A stretch of DNA of 64,000 bases, taken from positions 1 to 64,000 of the forward strand of contig CAIMFV010000028.1 in NCBI GenBank assembly GCA_903840435.1, given 5' to 3'. The translations under genes were made by a program, and so were the position numbers. Under the pieces are notes generated by a model that did not search any database, was not told where the DNA came from, and saw only the letters and a list, made by a program, of their open reading frames with translations. This DNA is from an uncultured Caulobacterales bacterium. GTDB taxonomy: Bacteria > Pseudomonadota > Alphaproteobacteria > Caulobacterales > Caulobacteraceae. Of this stretch, positions 7,424-16,700 are shown in pieces. The first letter of the stretch is position 1, and each line of letters begins with the position of its first letter.

Positions 7424-7849
7424 ATGAAGGTGAACGGGCCCAACGGTCCTGGACCTATCAATTCCGCCGGTCAGAAACCGAAGTCGGCGGAAGGTGGCTT
7501 CAGCTTGGGCGAAACCGAAAATGCCGGTACCAGCGCCCAGACGGCCCGGGTCGCAGACGCAGCGCCCTTGAGTTCCCTCGACGCCCTGATTGCGCTTCAG
7601 GCCTACCCCACGGGCGGAGAGCGCCGCAAGCGCGCGGTACGGCGCGCCTCGCGAATTCTCGACCATCTGGACGCGATGAAATTGGCTCTGCTTGAGGGGA
7701 CCCCTGACGCCGCCTCGCTAACAGCGCTCGCCGAAGCGGTCAGAGAGGCGAGAGATGAAACCTCTGATCCAAGACTGGAAGAGGTCTTGAACGAAATCGA
7801 AACCCGTGCCGCGGTGGAGCTGGCCAAGCGCGAGGCCCCCCGGCGTTAG
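7424..7849 (+). CDS. fliX: Flagellar assembly regulator FliX
   Basis: 141 residues. A disordered glycine/serine-rich N-terminus is followed by a helical domain typical of FliX (SSLDALIALQAYPTGGERRK, RRASRILDHLDAMKLALLEG). In Caulobacter, FliX binds the sigma-54 activator FlbD and links flagellar basal-body assembly to late gene transcription. The gene is divergent from flgI, the arrangement known in Caulobacter, and 213-240 bases separate the starts. CTGGAG 10-15 bases before the ATG is the ribosome site. FlbD itself is not in this window. Confidence 0.88.
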   Translation: MKVNGPNGPGPINSAGQKPKSAEGGFSLGETENAGTSAQTARVADAAPLSSLDALIALQAYPTGGERRKRAVRRASRILDHLDAMKLALLEGTPDAASLTALAEAVREARDETSDPRLEEVLNEIETRAAVELAKREAPRR

Positions 7850-7985
7850 GGGATGGCTTTCAAGGGGTTTGCTTGTTGCACCTGATCTGCGAAGAGCGCG
7901 TTGATCTCGCAAAGTTCGATGTTATAAGCGGCGCGCGTGGCCCAGCCCTTGTCGCCACGCGACGCTTGGAACTTGGGACGCACGC

Positions 7986-8435
7986 ATGCGATCGGATGCC
8001 CCTCTCGCCCCTGCGGGCGTTGTTGGACAGGACCTAGATACCTACCGTCCGACCGACGACGAACCCTTTATGAATGAGCGACAGCTCGCCTATTTCAAAA
8101 CCAAGCTGCAAAACTGGAAAGAGGATATTTTGCGCGAGTCGCGCGAGACCCTTTCTCATCTCCAGGCGGAAACTGAAAACCATCCCGATCTCGCAGATCG
8201 CGCGTCCTCCGAAACCGATCGCGCCTTGGAACTGCGCACCCGTGACCGCCAGCGCAAACTGATCTCCAAAATCGAAGCGGCTTTGCGTCGTATTGAGGAC
8301 GGGGAATATGGCTATTGCGAAGAGACCGGCGAGCCAATCAGCTTGGCGCGCCTGGACGCCCGGCCCATCGCCACGTTGAGCCTCGAAGCGCAAGAGCGCC
8401 ACGAGCGCCGCGAGCGGGTGCATCGCGACGACTAG
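7986..8435 (+). CDS. dksA: RNA polymerase-binding protein DksA, zinc-finger-degenerate type
   Basis: 149 residues. The coiled-coil domain (about 35-105) carries the DksA pattern NERQLAYFKTKLQNWKEDIL and ends DRASSETDRALELRTRDRQR. The globular part EDGEYGYCEETGEPISLARL keeps only one of the four cysteines of the classical zinc finger; the other three positions hold Thr, Ser and Ala. Such zinc-independent DksA forms are common in alphaproteobacteria. DksA binds the secondary channel of RNA polymerase and acts with ppGpp. It follows fliX on the same strand. Confidence 0.93.
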   Translation: MRSDAPLAPAGVVGQDLDTYRPTDDEPFMNERQLAYFKTKLQNWKEDILRESRETLSHLQAETENHPDLADRASSETDRALELRTRDRQRKLISKIEAALRRIEDGEYGYCEETGEPISLARLDARPIATLSLEAQERHERRERVHRDD

Positions 8436-8477
8436 AGTATGTCAGGAAAAAGTGGGATCCAGTTTTTCCGAAAAGAC
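8436..8477. repeat. Interspersed palindromic repeat, copy 1
   Basis: Starts directly after the dksA stop. GGAAAAA (8445-8451) and TTTTTCC (8463-8469) form 7-bp arms around an 11-base loop containing GGATCC. It shares the pattern AGAGTNTGTCNGGAAAAAGTGG with the copy at 13641. The same type of element is common between genes in many alphaproteobacteria. It may act as a terminator for dksA or for the convergent LOG gene. Confidence 0.7.
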
Positions 8478-8554
8478 AAACGAAAACAGAGGGATGTGGT
8501 GGCTGTCTGATTCTGAAAGCAACTGACACGAGTACCCCAATTTTCGATGGGTCT

Positions 8555-9172
8555 TTAAAGGGTGCGCGAAAAGGGCGACGCCGCGCTGGGGGGTGTTTTG
8601 GCGATAGCCTCGAGCAGGGTGGGCGCGACGTCCTCCATCCGCGTGACGCGCAGCATGTCGGTCGCGAGCCATGGCGGTGAAAGTTTTTCCGCTGCCATAT
8701 GGTCAAACAGCGCAAACAGCGGCCCCCAAAACCCATTCAGATCTAGAAAAAGGATTGGCTTGGCATGCAGTCCGAGCCTGCGCCACGACATCAATTCGAT
8801 CACTTCTTCCAACGTGCCGATGCCGCCGGGGAAGACGGCAAAGGCGTCGGATTGCTCGAACATGATCTGCTTGCGCTGGTGCATGGTGTCGACGACCACC
8901 GTCTCGACCTCGTCATAGACAATTTCTGCCCGGCGCAAAAAGTGCGGAATGACACCAAACACCTGTCCGCCCGCATGGTGGGCGCCGCGGGCTGCCGCTC
9001 CCATGAGGCCAACGCCACCGCCGCCATAGACGAGCCGGACGCCGCGTGCCGCCAGGTCTTGGCCAAAGCCGGTGGCAGCGGCGAGATAGGCCGGGTCGGT
9101 ATCGTTCGACGAGCCGCAAAAAAGGCAAATCGATGCGGTCGCGTGCGGTCGGTCGGCGGGGGACGAGGCCAT
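8555..9172 (-). CDS. LOG-family protein (TIGR00730), nucleoside 5'-monophosphate phosphoribohydrolase-like
   Basis: 205 residues from the ATG at 9172, chosen for the GGAG site 8 bases upstream; the open frame continues further but without similarity. The Rossmann-type fold has the family signature PGGIGTLEE (115-123) together with MHQRK (97-101) and the N-terminal CLFCGSS. Members release ribose 5-phosphate from AMP or cytokinin nucleotides; some are annotated as lysine decarboxylases in error. It is convergent with dksA and divergent from the lipoprotein/ABC operon. The physiological substrate cannot be read from the sequence. Confidence 0.88.
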   Translation of the reverse strand: MASSPADRPHATASICLFCGSSNDTDPAYLAAATGFGQDLAARGVRLVYGGGGVGLMGAAARGAHHAGGQVFGVIPHFLRRAEIVYDEVETVVVDTMHQRKQIMFEQSDAFAVFPGGIGTLEEVIELMSWRRLGLHAKPILFLDLNGFWGPLFALFDHMAAEKLSPPWLATDMLRVTRMEDVAPTLLEAIAKTPPSAASPFSRTL

Positions 9173-9385
9173 TCGGTGCTCCAGCGGCGTGGAAGCGTAA
9201 ACTTCGCGCGATTCGGTCAAAATCGCAGAGGCCTGAGCCGGAGCGCGCCTCGGAGCCGCTAGCCCATGGGTCGCCATTTTTGAAAACAGATTTTGTTCTC
9301 AGCCGAAAGACACCTAAATGAGGTCTGCGACGTCGGACTTGGTTTTTGACGTTGTTTTTGACCAGATCTCCGCACAAGGAACAGG

Positions 9386-10222
9386 ATGCGTCGTCTCAGG
9401 TTCGCCACCCTTCTGCTTTGCAGCCTTATAGGCCTTGCGCCACTTACCGGGTGCGGGCGGGGCGGGGCGGGGCTTGACGACCATGCGGCGGGCGCAAAGG
9501 CCTTGGCCGCGTCCGATGTGCCGCGCGTGACCGGCGCGACCTGGGCGGCGCCGGGACAGTTGGCCGTGTCGGGTGTCGCCGCACCGGACGCGATTGTGCG
9601 CATGTCGTCACCTGAGGGCCAATCCTGGGGCACGACAGCGGGGGCTGACGGTGCCTGGAGCTTCACCCTGCCGGTCGCCGCCACACCCCGTATGGTCAGC
9701 CTAAGCGCCGAGCAATCGGGTCGGGTCATGCATGCGGACGGAGCACTGATCGTCTCGCCACAGCCTGGAGTTCCCTTCGTCATCGCCCGCGCCGGTTACG
9801 GATCGCGGGGGCCGGAATTGCGGCGTAGTGAGCCGCTGATCTTGGCGCTCGATTTTGACCGGGGCGGGGGCGCCTTGATTTCCGGCGTGGCCAAGCCGGG
9901 CGCCACCGTGCGATTGCTGGTTGACGGCGCCCAGACCGGCGAGACCCGCGCCTCGGAAAATGGTGAATTTGTCGTGCCGAGCATTAGCCGCCCGCTCGGC
10001 GTTGGAGATCACCAGTTTCGTGTGGAGACGGCTGATGGCGTCGCGGTGACGGCGGTCAAAATCCAGGATGCTCCCCCTCTGACCTCAGCCTACCGCGCCA
10101 CGGCCGCGGCGGAAGGGTGGCGGTTAGATTGGCGCACGCCGAGCGGGGGTATTCAATCGACCCTGATTTTTGCCTCGGCCGCGCCCGCCTTCTCCAAGAC
10201 CGTGGCCGGGGCGGCGCAATGA
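9386..10222 (+). CDS. Lipoprotein with Ig-like beta domains
   Basis: 278 residues. A lipoprotein signal peptide ends with the lipobox LTGC (Cys23). The rest is beta-rich, with two similar segments of the type GVAAPDAIVRMSSPEGQSWG ... GADGAWSFTL and GVAKPGATVRLLVDGAQTGE ... SENGEFVVPS. This suggests two Ig-like or carboxypeptidase-regulatory-like domains. No catalytic motif is visible. The gene overlaps the start of the ABC exporter by 4 bases (ATGA), so the two are co-translated and may act together at the envelope. Function unknown. Confidence 0.75.
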   Translation: MRRLRFATLLLCSLIGLAPLTGCGRGGAGLDDHAAGAKALAASDVPRVTGATWAAPGQLAVSGVAAPDAIVRMSSPEGQSWGTTAGADGAWSFTLPVAATPRMVSLSAEQSGRVMHADGALIVSPQPGVPFVIARAGYGSRGPELRRSEPLILALDFDRGGGALISGVAKPGATVRLLVDGAQTGETRASENGEFVVPSISRPLGVGDHQFRVETADGVAVTAVKIQDAPPLTSAYRATAAAEGWRLDWRTPSGGIQSTLIFASAAPAFSKTVAGAAQ

Positions 10223-12099
10223 GGCGGGCGAGTTTGACCAAGCGCGCACCGCCGGTGACCGGCGACCTCGGCGGCGAGCGCACGCCTATCCCGTTTTTTA
10301 AGGCGCTCGCCGACCTAAATCGCTTGGTTCTCTCAAGCGGTGCGCCGCAGCTGAGGCTTCGGCTGGCGGTAGCCGTCATCTTGACCATCGGCGGCAAACT
10401 GACCGGCGTGATTGCGCCGCTCCTGCTCGGTCGCGCGGTCAACAGTCTGTCGCGCCATGCCGGGCCGACGGTTCAGATTGGACTGATGTTTGTCGCGCTC
10501 GCCCTTGGCTGGGCGCTGATCCGCTTCTTATCGGCCGCAGCCCCGCAGGCGCGCGATATTGTGTTTGGCAAGGTTGCGATGGCGGCGCAGCGACGGGCAG
10601 GCGCGCAAGCTTTTGGCCACGCGCTGCGGTTACCGCTCGACTTCCACCAAGCCAAACGCACGGGCTCGCTGTCGCGCACCATTGATCGCGGGGCGCGGGC
10701 GGTGGACTTTCTGCTGCGGGTCCTGGTCTTCAACCTGGCGCCGACAGCGCTTGAATTGGTGTTTGCGGCAGGCGTTCTCGCCAAGGCCTATGATTGGCGG
10801 TTTGCGGCGACGGCCATCATTACCGTCACCATCTATGGCGTCCTGACCTTCGCCATCTCCGACTGGCGGATCGCCCATCGTCGGCGATTGAACGACGCCG
10901 ATTCCGAGGCCTCGGGGCGGGCGGTCGACGCACTGCTCAACTATGAAACCGTCAAGGTCTTTGGCGCCGAGGCCCGCGCGGCGGCAGATTATGATCAGGC
11001 GCTTGAAATCTATGGCGAGGCATCAGAACAGGCCAATGCGTCGCTTGCCTTTTTGAACATTGTCCAAGCCGCGATTATGAGTGCTGGGCTTGGCGTCATG
11101 GCCTTGCTGGCGGGTTATGAGGCGAGCCAGGGGCGGATGGGTCCGGGCGATTTAACCGCCTCCATTCTCATCATGATCTCGCTCTACCAGCCCCTCAACA
11201 TTTTGGGGTTCGCCTATCGCGAAATTCGCCAAGCCTTGATCGATATGGAGGCCTTATTGGAGGTGACAGAGCGTCGCCCCGATATCGAAGATGCGCCCGA
11301 CGCGGTTCCTCTTCCCCGTCGATCGGGTACCTCGACGGGCGAGGCCGGGCAGGGCGCGCGGCTGACCTTTTCCGGCGTTGCGTTTCGTCATGGGGCTCGA
11401 TTGGAAGGATTATCCGACATTTGCTTCGAGGCGGAACCTGGCCAAACGGTTGCCGTGGTCGGGCCTTCTGGCGGTGGCAAGACAACCCTGGTGCGTTTGG
11501 CCCTGCGTCTGATCGACCCGCAAGCCGGGGCGGTGCTGTTGGATGGCATTGATCTGCGCCAGTTGAAGCTTGCCGATTTGCGCCAAGCGGTCAGTCTGGT
11601 GCCGCAAGATGTGGCGCTGTTCAACGGCGCGCTCGGCGCCAATATCGGCTTTTCGCGACCTGAGGCCAGCGAGGATGAGATTTGGGCGGCGGCGGAAGCG
11701 GCCGAACTCGGCGCCTTTATCCGCAGCCTGCCCGAGGGCATGGCCACCCGTGTCGGTGAACGCGGCTTGAAACTTTCTGGAGGCGAGCGTCAGAGGGTCG
11801 GTTTAGCCCGGGCGCTGCTCGCCAATCCGCGTCTGCTGATCCTGGATGAGGCGACATCGGCGCTCGACAGTCGCACCGAGGCGGCCATCGCCAAGACCCT
11901 TCGCAAGGCCAGGGCCGGGCGAACCCTGTTGGTGGTGGCCCATCGCCTCTCTACCATTGCCGACGCCGACCAGATCTTGGTCTTGCGCCAGGGCCGCTTA
12001 ATCGAGCGCGGCGACCATGCGAGCCTGCTCCGGCAAGGCGGTGAATATGCCGCCTTGTGGCGAAAGCAGACACGCGGCGCCAAAACCCCCACTGCATAA
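10219..12099 (+). CDS. Atm1/HMT1-type ABC exporter (fused permease and ATPase)
   Basis: 626 residues from the ATG overlapping the lipoprotein stop. Six membrane helices (about 50-330) include the Atm1-type motif RAVDALLNYETVKVFGAEA (234-252). The ATPase domain has Walker A GPSGGGKT (415-422), Q-loop (Q463), signature LSGGERQ (519-525) and Walker B LLILDE (539-544). Atm1/HMT1 exporters move glutathione-linked or polysulfide compounds and heavy-metal complexes out of the cytoplasm. The next gene is a glyoxalase I, which also works on glutathione adducts, supporting a thiol-conjugate substrate. The exact cargo is inference. Confidence 0.88.
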   Translation: MRRASLTKRAPPVTGDLGGERTPIPFFKALADLNRLVLSSGAPQLRLRLAVAVILTIGGKLTGVIAPLLLGRAVNSLSRHAGPTVQIGLMFVALALGWALIRFLSAAAPQARDIVFGKVAMAAQRRAGAQAFGHALRLPLDFHQAKRTGSLSRTIDRGARAVDFLLRVLVFNLAPTALELVFAAGVLAKAYDWRFAATAIITVTIYGVLTFAISDWRIAHRRRLNDADSEASGRAVDALLNYETVKVFGAEARAAADYDQALEIYGEASEQANASLAFLNIVQAAIMSAGLGVMALLAGYEASQGRMGPGDLTASILIMISLYQPLNILGFAYREIRQALIDMEALLEVTERRPDIEDAPDAVPLPRRSGTSTGEAGQGARLTFSGVAFRHGARLEGLSDICFEAEPGQTVAVVGPSGGGKTTLVRLALRLIDPQAGAVLLDGIDLRQLKLADLRQAVSLVPQDVALFNGALGANIGFSRPEASEDEIWAAAEAAELGAFIRSLPEGMATRVGERGLKLSGGERQRVGLARALLANPRLLILDEATSALDSRTEAAIAKTLRKARAGRTLLVVAHRLSTIADADQILVLRQGRLIERGDHASLLRQGGEYAALWRKQTRGAKTPTA

Positions 12100-12111
12100 G
12101 GAGAATTTCGC

Positions 12112-12552
12112 GTGCGCTATCTTCACACCATGGTTCGGGTCGCCGACCTCGCCGCCGCCCTGGCCTTTTATTGTGACGGGTTGGGATTGAAAGAGGTGCG
12201 GCGGATCGACAATGCCGCCGGACGGTTCACCTTGGTTTTTCTTGCCGCGCCCGAGGATGTGGCGCGGGCTGAAAATGAGGCGGCGCCCTTGGTGGAGCTT
12301 ACCCATAATTGGGATCCGGAGACCTATACGGGCGGTCGTAATTTCGGCCATCTTGCCTATGAGGTCGACGACATCTACGCGCTTTGCGCCCATTTGCAGG
12401 CCAAGGGCGTGGTGATCAATCGCCCGCCGCGCGACGGCCATATGGCCTTTATTCGCTCCCCCGACGGGATATCGGTTGAGCTGTTGCAAAAGGGCCGGGC
12501 TTTGGCGCCAGCCGAGCCTTGGCGTGACATGGCCAATACCGGTGTTTGGTAG
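12112..12552 (+). CDS. gloA: Lactoylglutathione lyase (glyoxalase I)
   Basis: 146 residues starting at GTG 12112, with AAGGAG 8 bases upstream. The glyoxalase fold shows the ligands expected for metal binding: His5 (LHTMVRV), Glu57 (PLVELTHNW), His at NFGHLAYEVDD, and Glu in the final GISVELLQKG. It isomerises the methylglyoxal-glutathione hemithioacetal to lactoylglutathione. It is 12 bases after the Atm1-type exporter and 12 bases before the TRIC-like gene, forming a run of co-directional genes. Confidence 0.92.
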   Translation: MRYLHTMVRVADLAAALAFYCDGLGLKEVRRIDNAAGRFTLVFLAAPEDVARAENEAAPLVELTHNWDPETYTGGRNFGHLAYEVDDIYALCAHLQAKGVVINRPPRDGHMAFIRSPDGISVELLQKGRALAPAEPWRDMANTGVW

Positions 12553-12564
12553 GCGAGACAGGCG

Positions 12565-13200
12565 ATGACGACGGCGGACACCTTAGCCCATCTGCTGCAT
12601 CTGATGGATTTTGCCGGCGTCGCTGTTTTTGCAGCGACGGGGGCCCTGGTGGCGGCGCGGCGTGGTCGCACGCTCGTCACCTTTATCGCCTTTGCCATTG
12701 TGGCGGGTGTTGGAGGCGGAACGGTGCGCGACCTCCTGCTTGGCGCGCCGGTCTTTTGGGTCAAGGACCCGACCTATATCTCTGTCTCGATGATGGTGGC
12801 AGGCTTGGTCTGGGCCGCCAAGGGCCGCTTGATCTCGCCCAAGCCCTTGATGTGGTTGGACGCGGTGGGTCTGGCCGCCTATGCTGCATTAGGCGCGGCC
12901 AAGGCCGCCTCGCTCGGCGCCTCGCCCCTGATCAGTGTGGTCATGGGTGTGGTGACTGCCACCTTTGGCGGGGTGTTGCGGGATTTGTTTGCTGGACGGC
13001 CAACCCTATTGGTCACCCGAGAAATCTATATTTCGGCGGCGGCGCTGGGGGCTGTGGTCTATGTGGCCTTGCGACTAGCGGGCGCCTCGGCTGAAGTCGC
13101 CTTTATCCTTGGCGCGGCTGCGGCGTTTATCCTGCGTGCGGCGGCGCTGACACTTGGCTGGTCATTGCCCGGCTTTGACGGCGATCCAGATGAGGATTAG
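12565..13200 (+). CDS. TRIC/UPF0126 family membrane protein
   Basis: 211 residues with about seven membrane helices. Two repeats carry the UPF0126 signature GGG(T/V)xRDL: GVGGGTVRDLLLG near residues 51-63 and TFGGVLRDLFAG near 133-144. Bacterial members are homologues of trimeric intracellular cation channels; E. coli YadS is one. A potassium or glycine-related transport role has been proposed for relatives, but the substrate here is unknown. It follows gloA closely. Confidence 0.87.
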   Translation: MTTADTLAHLLHLMDFAGVAVFAATGALVAARRGRTLVTFIAFAIVAGVGGGTVRDLLLGAPVFWVKDPTYISVSMMVAGLVWAAKGRLISPKPLMWLDAVGLAAYAALGAAKAASLGASPLISVVMGVVTATFGGVLRDLFAGRPTLLVTREIYISAAALGAVVYVALRLAGASAEVAFILGAAAAFILRAAALTLGWSLPGFDGDPDED

Positions 13201-13228
13201 GCTTTTTTCCAGCTGAAGGAGGCCCAGC

Positions 13229-13624
13229 ATGACAGGTTTGCGGATTGGTGTTCTTGGCCTTTGTCTTCTATCGTTGAGCGGCTGTGGAAGGGCTGGCTTT
13301 CTTCCTTCCGCATCGCACGGCGAGGCGAGATATAGCGGCGTTGGCCTTTATCCGGCGGGCCAGGGCTGGTCGCGGATCGTGGGATCTGCGGAAAACACAC
13401 CCACAGACCAAGCCAAACGCGCTGACGACGAAACGGTCATTGTCGTGGTGGACGGTGCCACAGGCGAAGTGCGTCAGTGCGGCAATCTTTCGGGTTATTG
13501 CGTGGCGATGAACCCCTGGAACCGTTCGCCGGCGAGCCTTGGTGCCCAGCCCGTTCGGCTGACGCCGCCAGCTTCTGAGCCGTCAATGCCGATCAAAGGG
13601 TCGGCTCAAGGCAAGGCCAATTAG
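13229..13624 (+). CDS. Small hypothetical lipoprotein
   Basis: 131 residues. The signal peptide ends with lipobox LSGC (Cys19). The mature part contains a short beta-type segment (DETVIVVVDGATGEVRQCGN) with two further cysteines (CGNLSGYC), which could form a disulfide. The tail is low complexity. A GAAGGAGG ribosome site precedes the ATG. No family is recognised. It is the last gene of the plus-strand run before the palindromic repeat. Confidence 0.6.
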   Translation: MTGLRIGVLGLCLLSLSGCGRAGFLPSASHGEARYSGVGLYPAGQGWSRIVGSAENTPTDQAKRADDETVIVVVDGATGEVRQCGNLSGYCVAMNPWNRSPASLGAQPVRLTPPASEPSMPIKGSAQGKAN

Positions 13625-13633
13625 GGCACCTAA

Positions 13634-13680
13634 GCGCGCAGAGTTTGTCCGGAAAAAGTGGAAAGCGGCTTTCCGGAAAA
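13634..13680. repeat. Interspersed palindromic repeat, copy 2
   Basis: CCGGAAA (13649-13655) and TTTCCGG (13670-13676) are perfect 7-bp arms. The element starts with a 19-base stretch (13634-13652) that recurs exactly at 42753-42771. It lies between two convergent genes, where it could serve as a two-way terminator. Confidence 0.7.
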
Positions 13681-13709
13681 GGCTTTCGGCCCCATTGGCT
13701 GCGGTGGCC

Positions 13710-16700
13710 TTAACGAGGCGACGGTTCCGACACGGGCTTGGGCGTGCCTTCATCAATGACGGCAGTTGCTGTGCGCTGCAGCGAGCCCCACTCCACCCTG
13801 CGGCCCTGCATGGCGCTAAACACCGCCTTCAGCACCACATAGTACATCAGTTGGCGATAGCCGAACCTTTGGGCGGGCAGCCAAGCGAGGCTCCCCCAAG
13901 GGGCGCGGCGCTCCATGGCCATGCCGATGACGGCAGCGGCGAGATCGACCAGCACAAAGGCGGTCCAATAGAGGAGGGCGCGCGTTAGTCCCTCGCTATT
14001 CCACTCCACGGGGTGGGACAGGCGGTCAAAGCCCGCACTGATCAGACTGAAAATCGCCGCGGCGTCGACCAGCGGCGCTAAAACCGTCAAAATGATTTGG
14101 AACAACCAGATCTGCGGCAAGGCGACAAAGCCGAGCGCCGGGCGCTTACGGTTAAACAGGTCCCGCCTGTGCTTCCACACGCATTGCAAGGTGCCGAATG
14201 ACCAGCGGAAGCGCTGTTTCAACAGACCCTTGACCGTCTGCGGCGCTTCGGTGAAGGCAACGGCTTCTGGGTCGAACTCCACCACCCAGCCCGCCGATTG
14301 GGCGGCTAAGGTCAGGTCCTGATCTTCGGCCAGGGTATCGTGGGGGAAGCCACCCAAGGCCTCTAGGGTTTGGCGACGCCATGCGCCGACAGCGCCCGGA
14401 ACCACCGTCACCGTGCCCAAAGCGGCCAAGGCCCGACGCTCAAGGTTTTGCGCCGAGACATATTCGAGCGCTTGCCAACGTGTGACGGTATTGACCTGAT
14501 TACCGACCAGCGCGTTGCCCGCCACGGCGCCAACCTTGGCATCGCGAAACCAGCGCGCCAATTTGCCAATGGTGGCGCGTCCAAACAGGGTGTCGGCGTC
14601 CAAAGCGACGATAATATCGCCTCGGGCAAGCGCCAATCCACGATTGAGGGCCATGGCCTTACCGCCATTTTCAAAGCGCAACAGCCGTACCTGGGGGTGG
14701 TCGGGAAAGTTGGCTTCGACCTCGGCGGCGGTACGATCCTTTGAGCCATCGTCGATGACCAGAATTTCCATCTGGGTCCAGGTGGATTGCAGCACTTGGC
14801 GCACCGACGAGACGATCACCGCCTCTTCGTTATAACAGGGGATCAGAACCGAGACGAAAGGACCAAGCTCCGGCGCGATGTCTTCTGGGGTTCGCGCGTC
14901 GATGCGCAGCCTGTGAAAGACCGCCAAGATGGCAAGGAAGAGGAGGCGCGCCAGTCCGATGGCGATGGCGGATAGGAAGAGCGCCGCCACCCCCTTATCG
15001 AAGCCTCTGACGGTGGCAAATACGGTCCGGTCGAGCAGGAGTTGCACGGCGTCTTCGTCCGCTGCCGGCATGGCTTGGCTTGGCGGCATATTGATCAGAT
15101 CAGCAACCGAAACCAGTTCATAGCCCTTGGCGCGCAAGGCATCAATCAGACCGGGCAGGGCCATGATGGTGCGACTGCGATTACCGCCTGAATCGTGCAG
15201 CAGCACCACTTGTCCGCTGGTTTCAGGATTGGTGTCTGCTAAGCGCGCCAGGGTGCGACTGACGATCAGCGTGGCGTCAGGCCGGTTCCAGTCGTCAGGG
15301 TCGATGCGCAGGCCGACCGTCACGTAGCCAAGTTTCTCCGCCGTCAACAGGGGTTTCAGTTCAGCGGCGGTGGACGGCGACGCATCACCCAGATAGGGGG
15401 GGCGAAAAAAACGCAGACTTCGCCCCGTCACGGTCTGAAATAGCCTTTGGGTCAGATTGAATTCGAGTGGAACCGCACTCTCTGGCTCGTCGGCCAGATT
15501 GGGGTGCGTATAGGTGTGGCTGCCGACCAAATGACCTTCGGCAACTTCCCGCGTCACGAGCTCGGGATAGTCCTCCATATTCCGACCAATGACGAAAAAC
15601 GTCGCCTTGGCGTTCTTCTGTTTCAGGATGTCGAGAATTTTCGGGGTCCAGCGCGGATCAGGACCATCATCAAAGGTTAAGGCTACCTTGCCGGGGCTGC
15701 GCCCCAAGCGCTGCACGACCCAGGCGGTCGGAAAGACATCGACCATCTCATTGGTGATCAGGCCGGTTGGCTTGTCGAGGGCGAGCCTACGCGCGCCGGG
15801 TGTCGGGCGTTCCGACACATTCATCACCTCGCCATCGCCATTATAATCAATGTCCTGGCTGGCGGGCATGGTGGGCAGGTTGGCGATGCTGGCCGTGTCA
15901 TAGCCGCGCCCCAAAAGCGTCCAATCCCCGGGGTCTTCAGACCCTAGACGCCAAAGGGCGTAACCACGTGGCCGCCATGCGTCGGCAACGCGAATTTGGT
16001 TATAGAGGGTTGCCGCGTCGAGGAACCACACCTCGTGCGCAAAGCCCTTGTCATCCTTGTAGCGGAAGGTCGGATTGAGCGATGCGCGGTCGAAGGTGAC
16101 AGCGACGCCCGCATCATGGGCGGCCTGCATGGCCTCGTGGAAGGTAATGGCCACGGCCCGCGACTGCCCCTCGGTCCAGTCATAGCCATAGGCCCCTAAG
16201 GCCAGAATGATCTTGTTGGGATCGAGCCCACGCAATTCATGCACCAGCTTGCCTTGGAACCAGTCCTGCGACGCGGTGGGGCCCGGCTTGTCGCTCTGCC
16301 AATGTTGGTCATACATCATGGGCACAATGGCGTCGGAAGCGTCTTGCAGGCGTTTCAGCGGCCAGCCTTCATCATCCACCGAAACCGTGACCCAGATTTC
16401 CCGTCCGCTCGATTGAAAGGCGCGGTTCATCTCGGCGACGAGGTTGGGATAAAGCGCTAGGGCTTCTGGTGATAAGTTCTCAAGGTCGAGCACATAGCCA
16501 GAATAGCCGCGGGTATCGGCGAGCTGTTCGAGATTGGCGATCAAGGCTTTGCGGCTGGCGGGCGAACGAAGCAGGGCTTCGACCGGTTTTCCTTGCCACG
16601 TGCCATCCTCGGCATTGTGCACAACCGGCATGACCGCAGGGGCCTTTTTGGCGTGGCGCAGCGCATTGTCGAAGCGGGGGTCAGCGGAGACCGTCACCTT

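Noticed and set aside
12546-13094. Plus-strand open frame overlapping the TRIC-type gene in another frame
   Set aside because: The other frame has the family repeats and a good start; this one is glycine/cysteine-rich noise.
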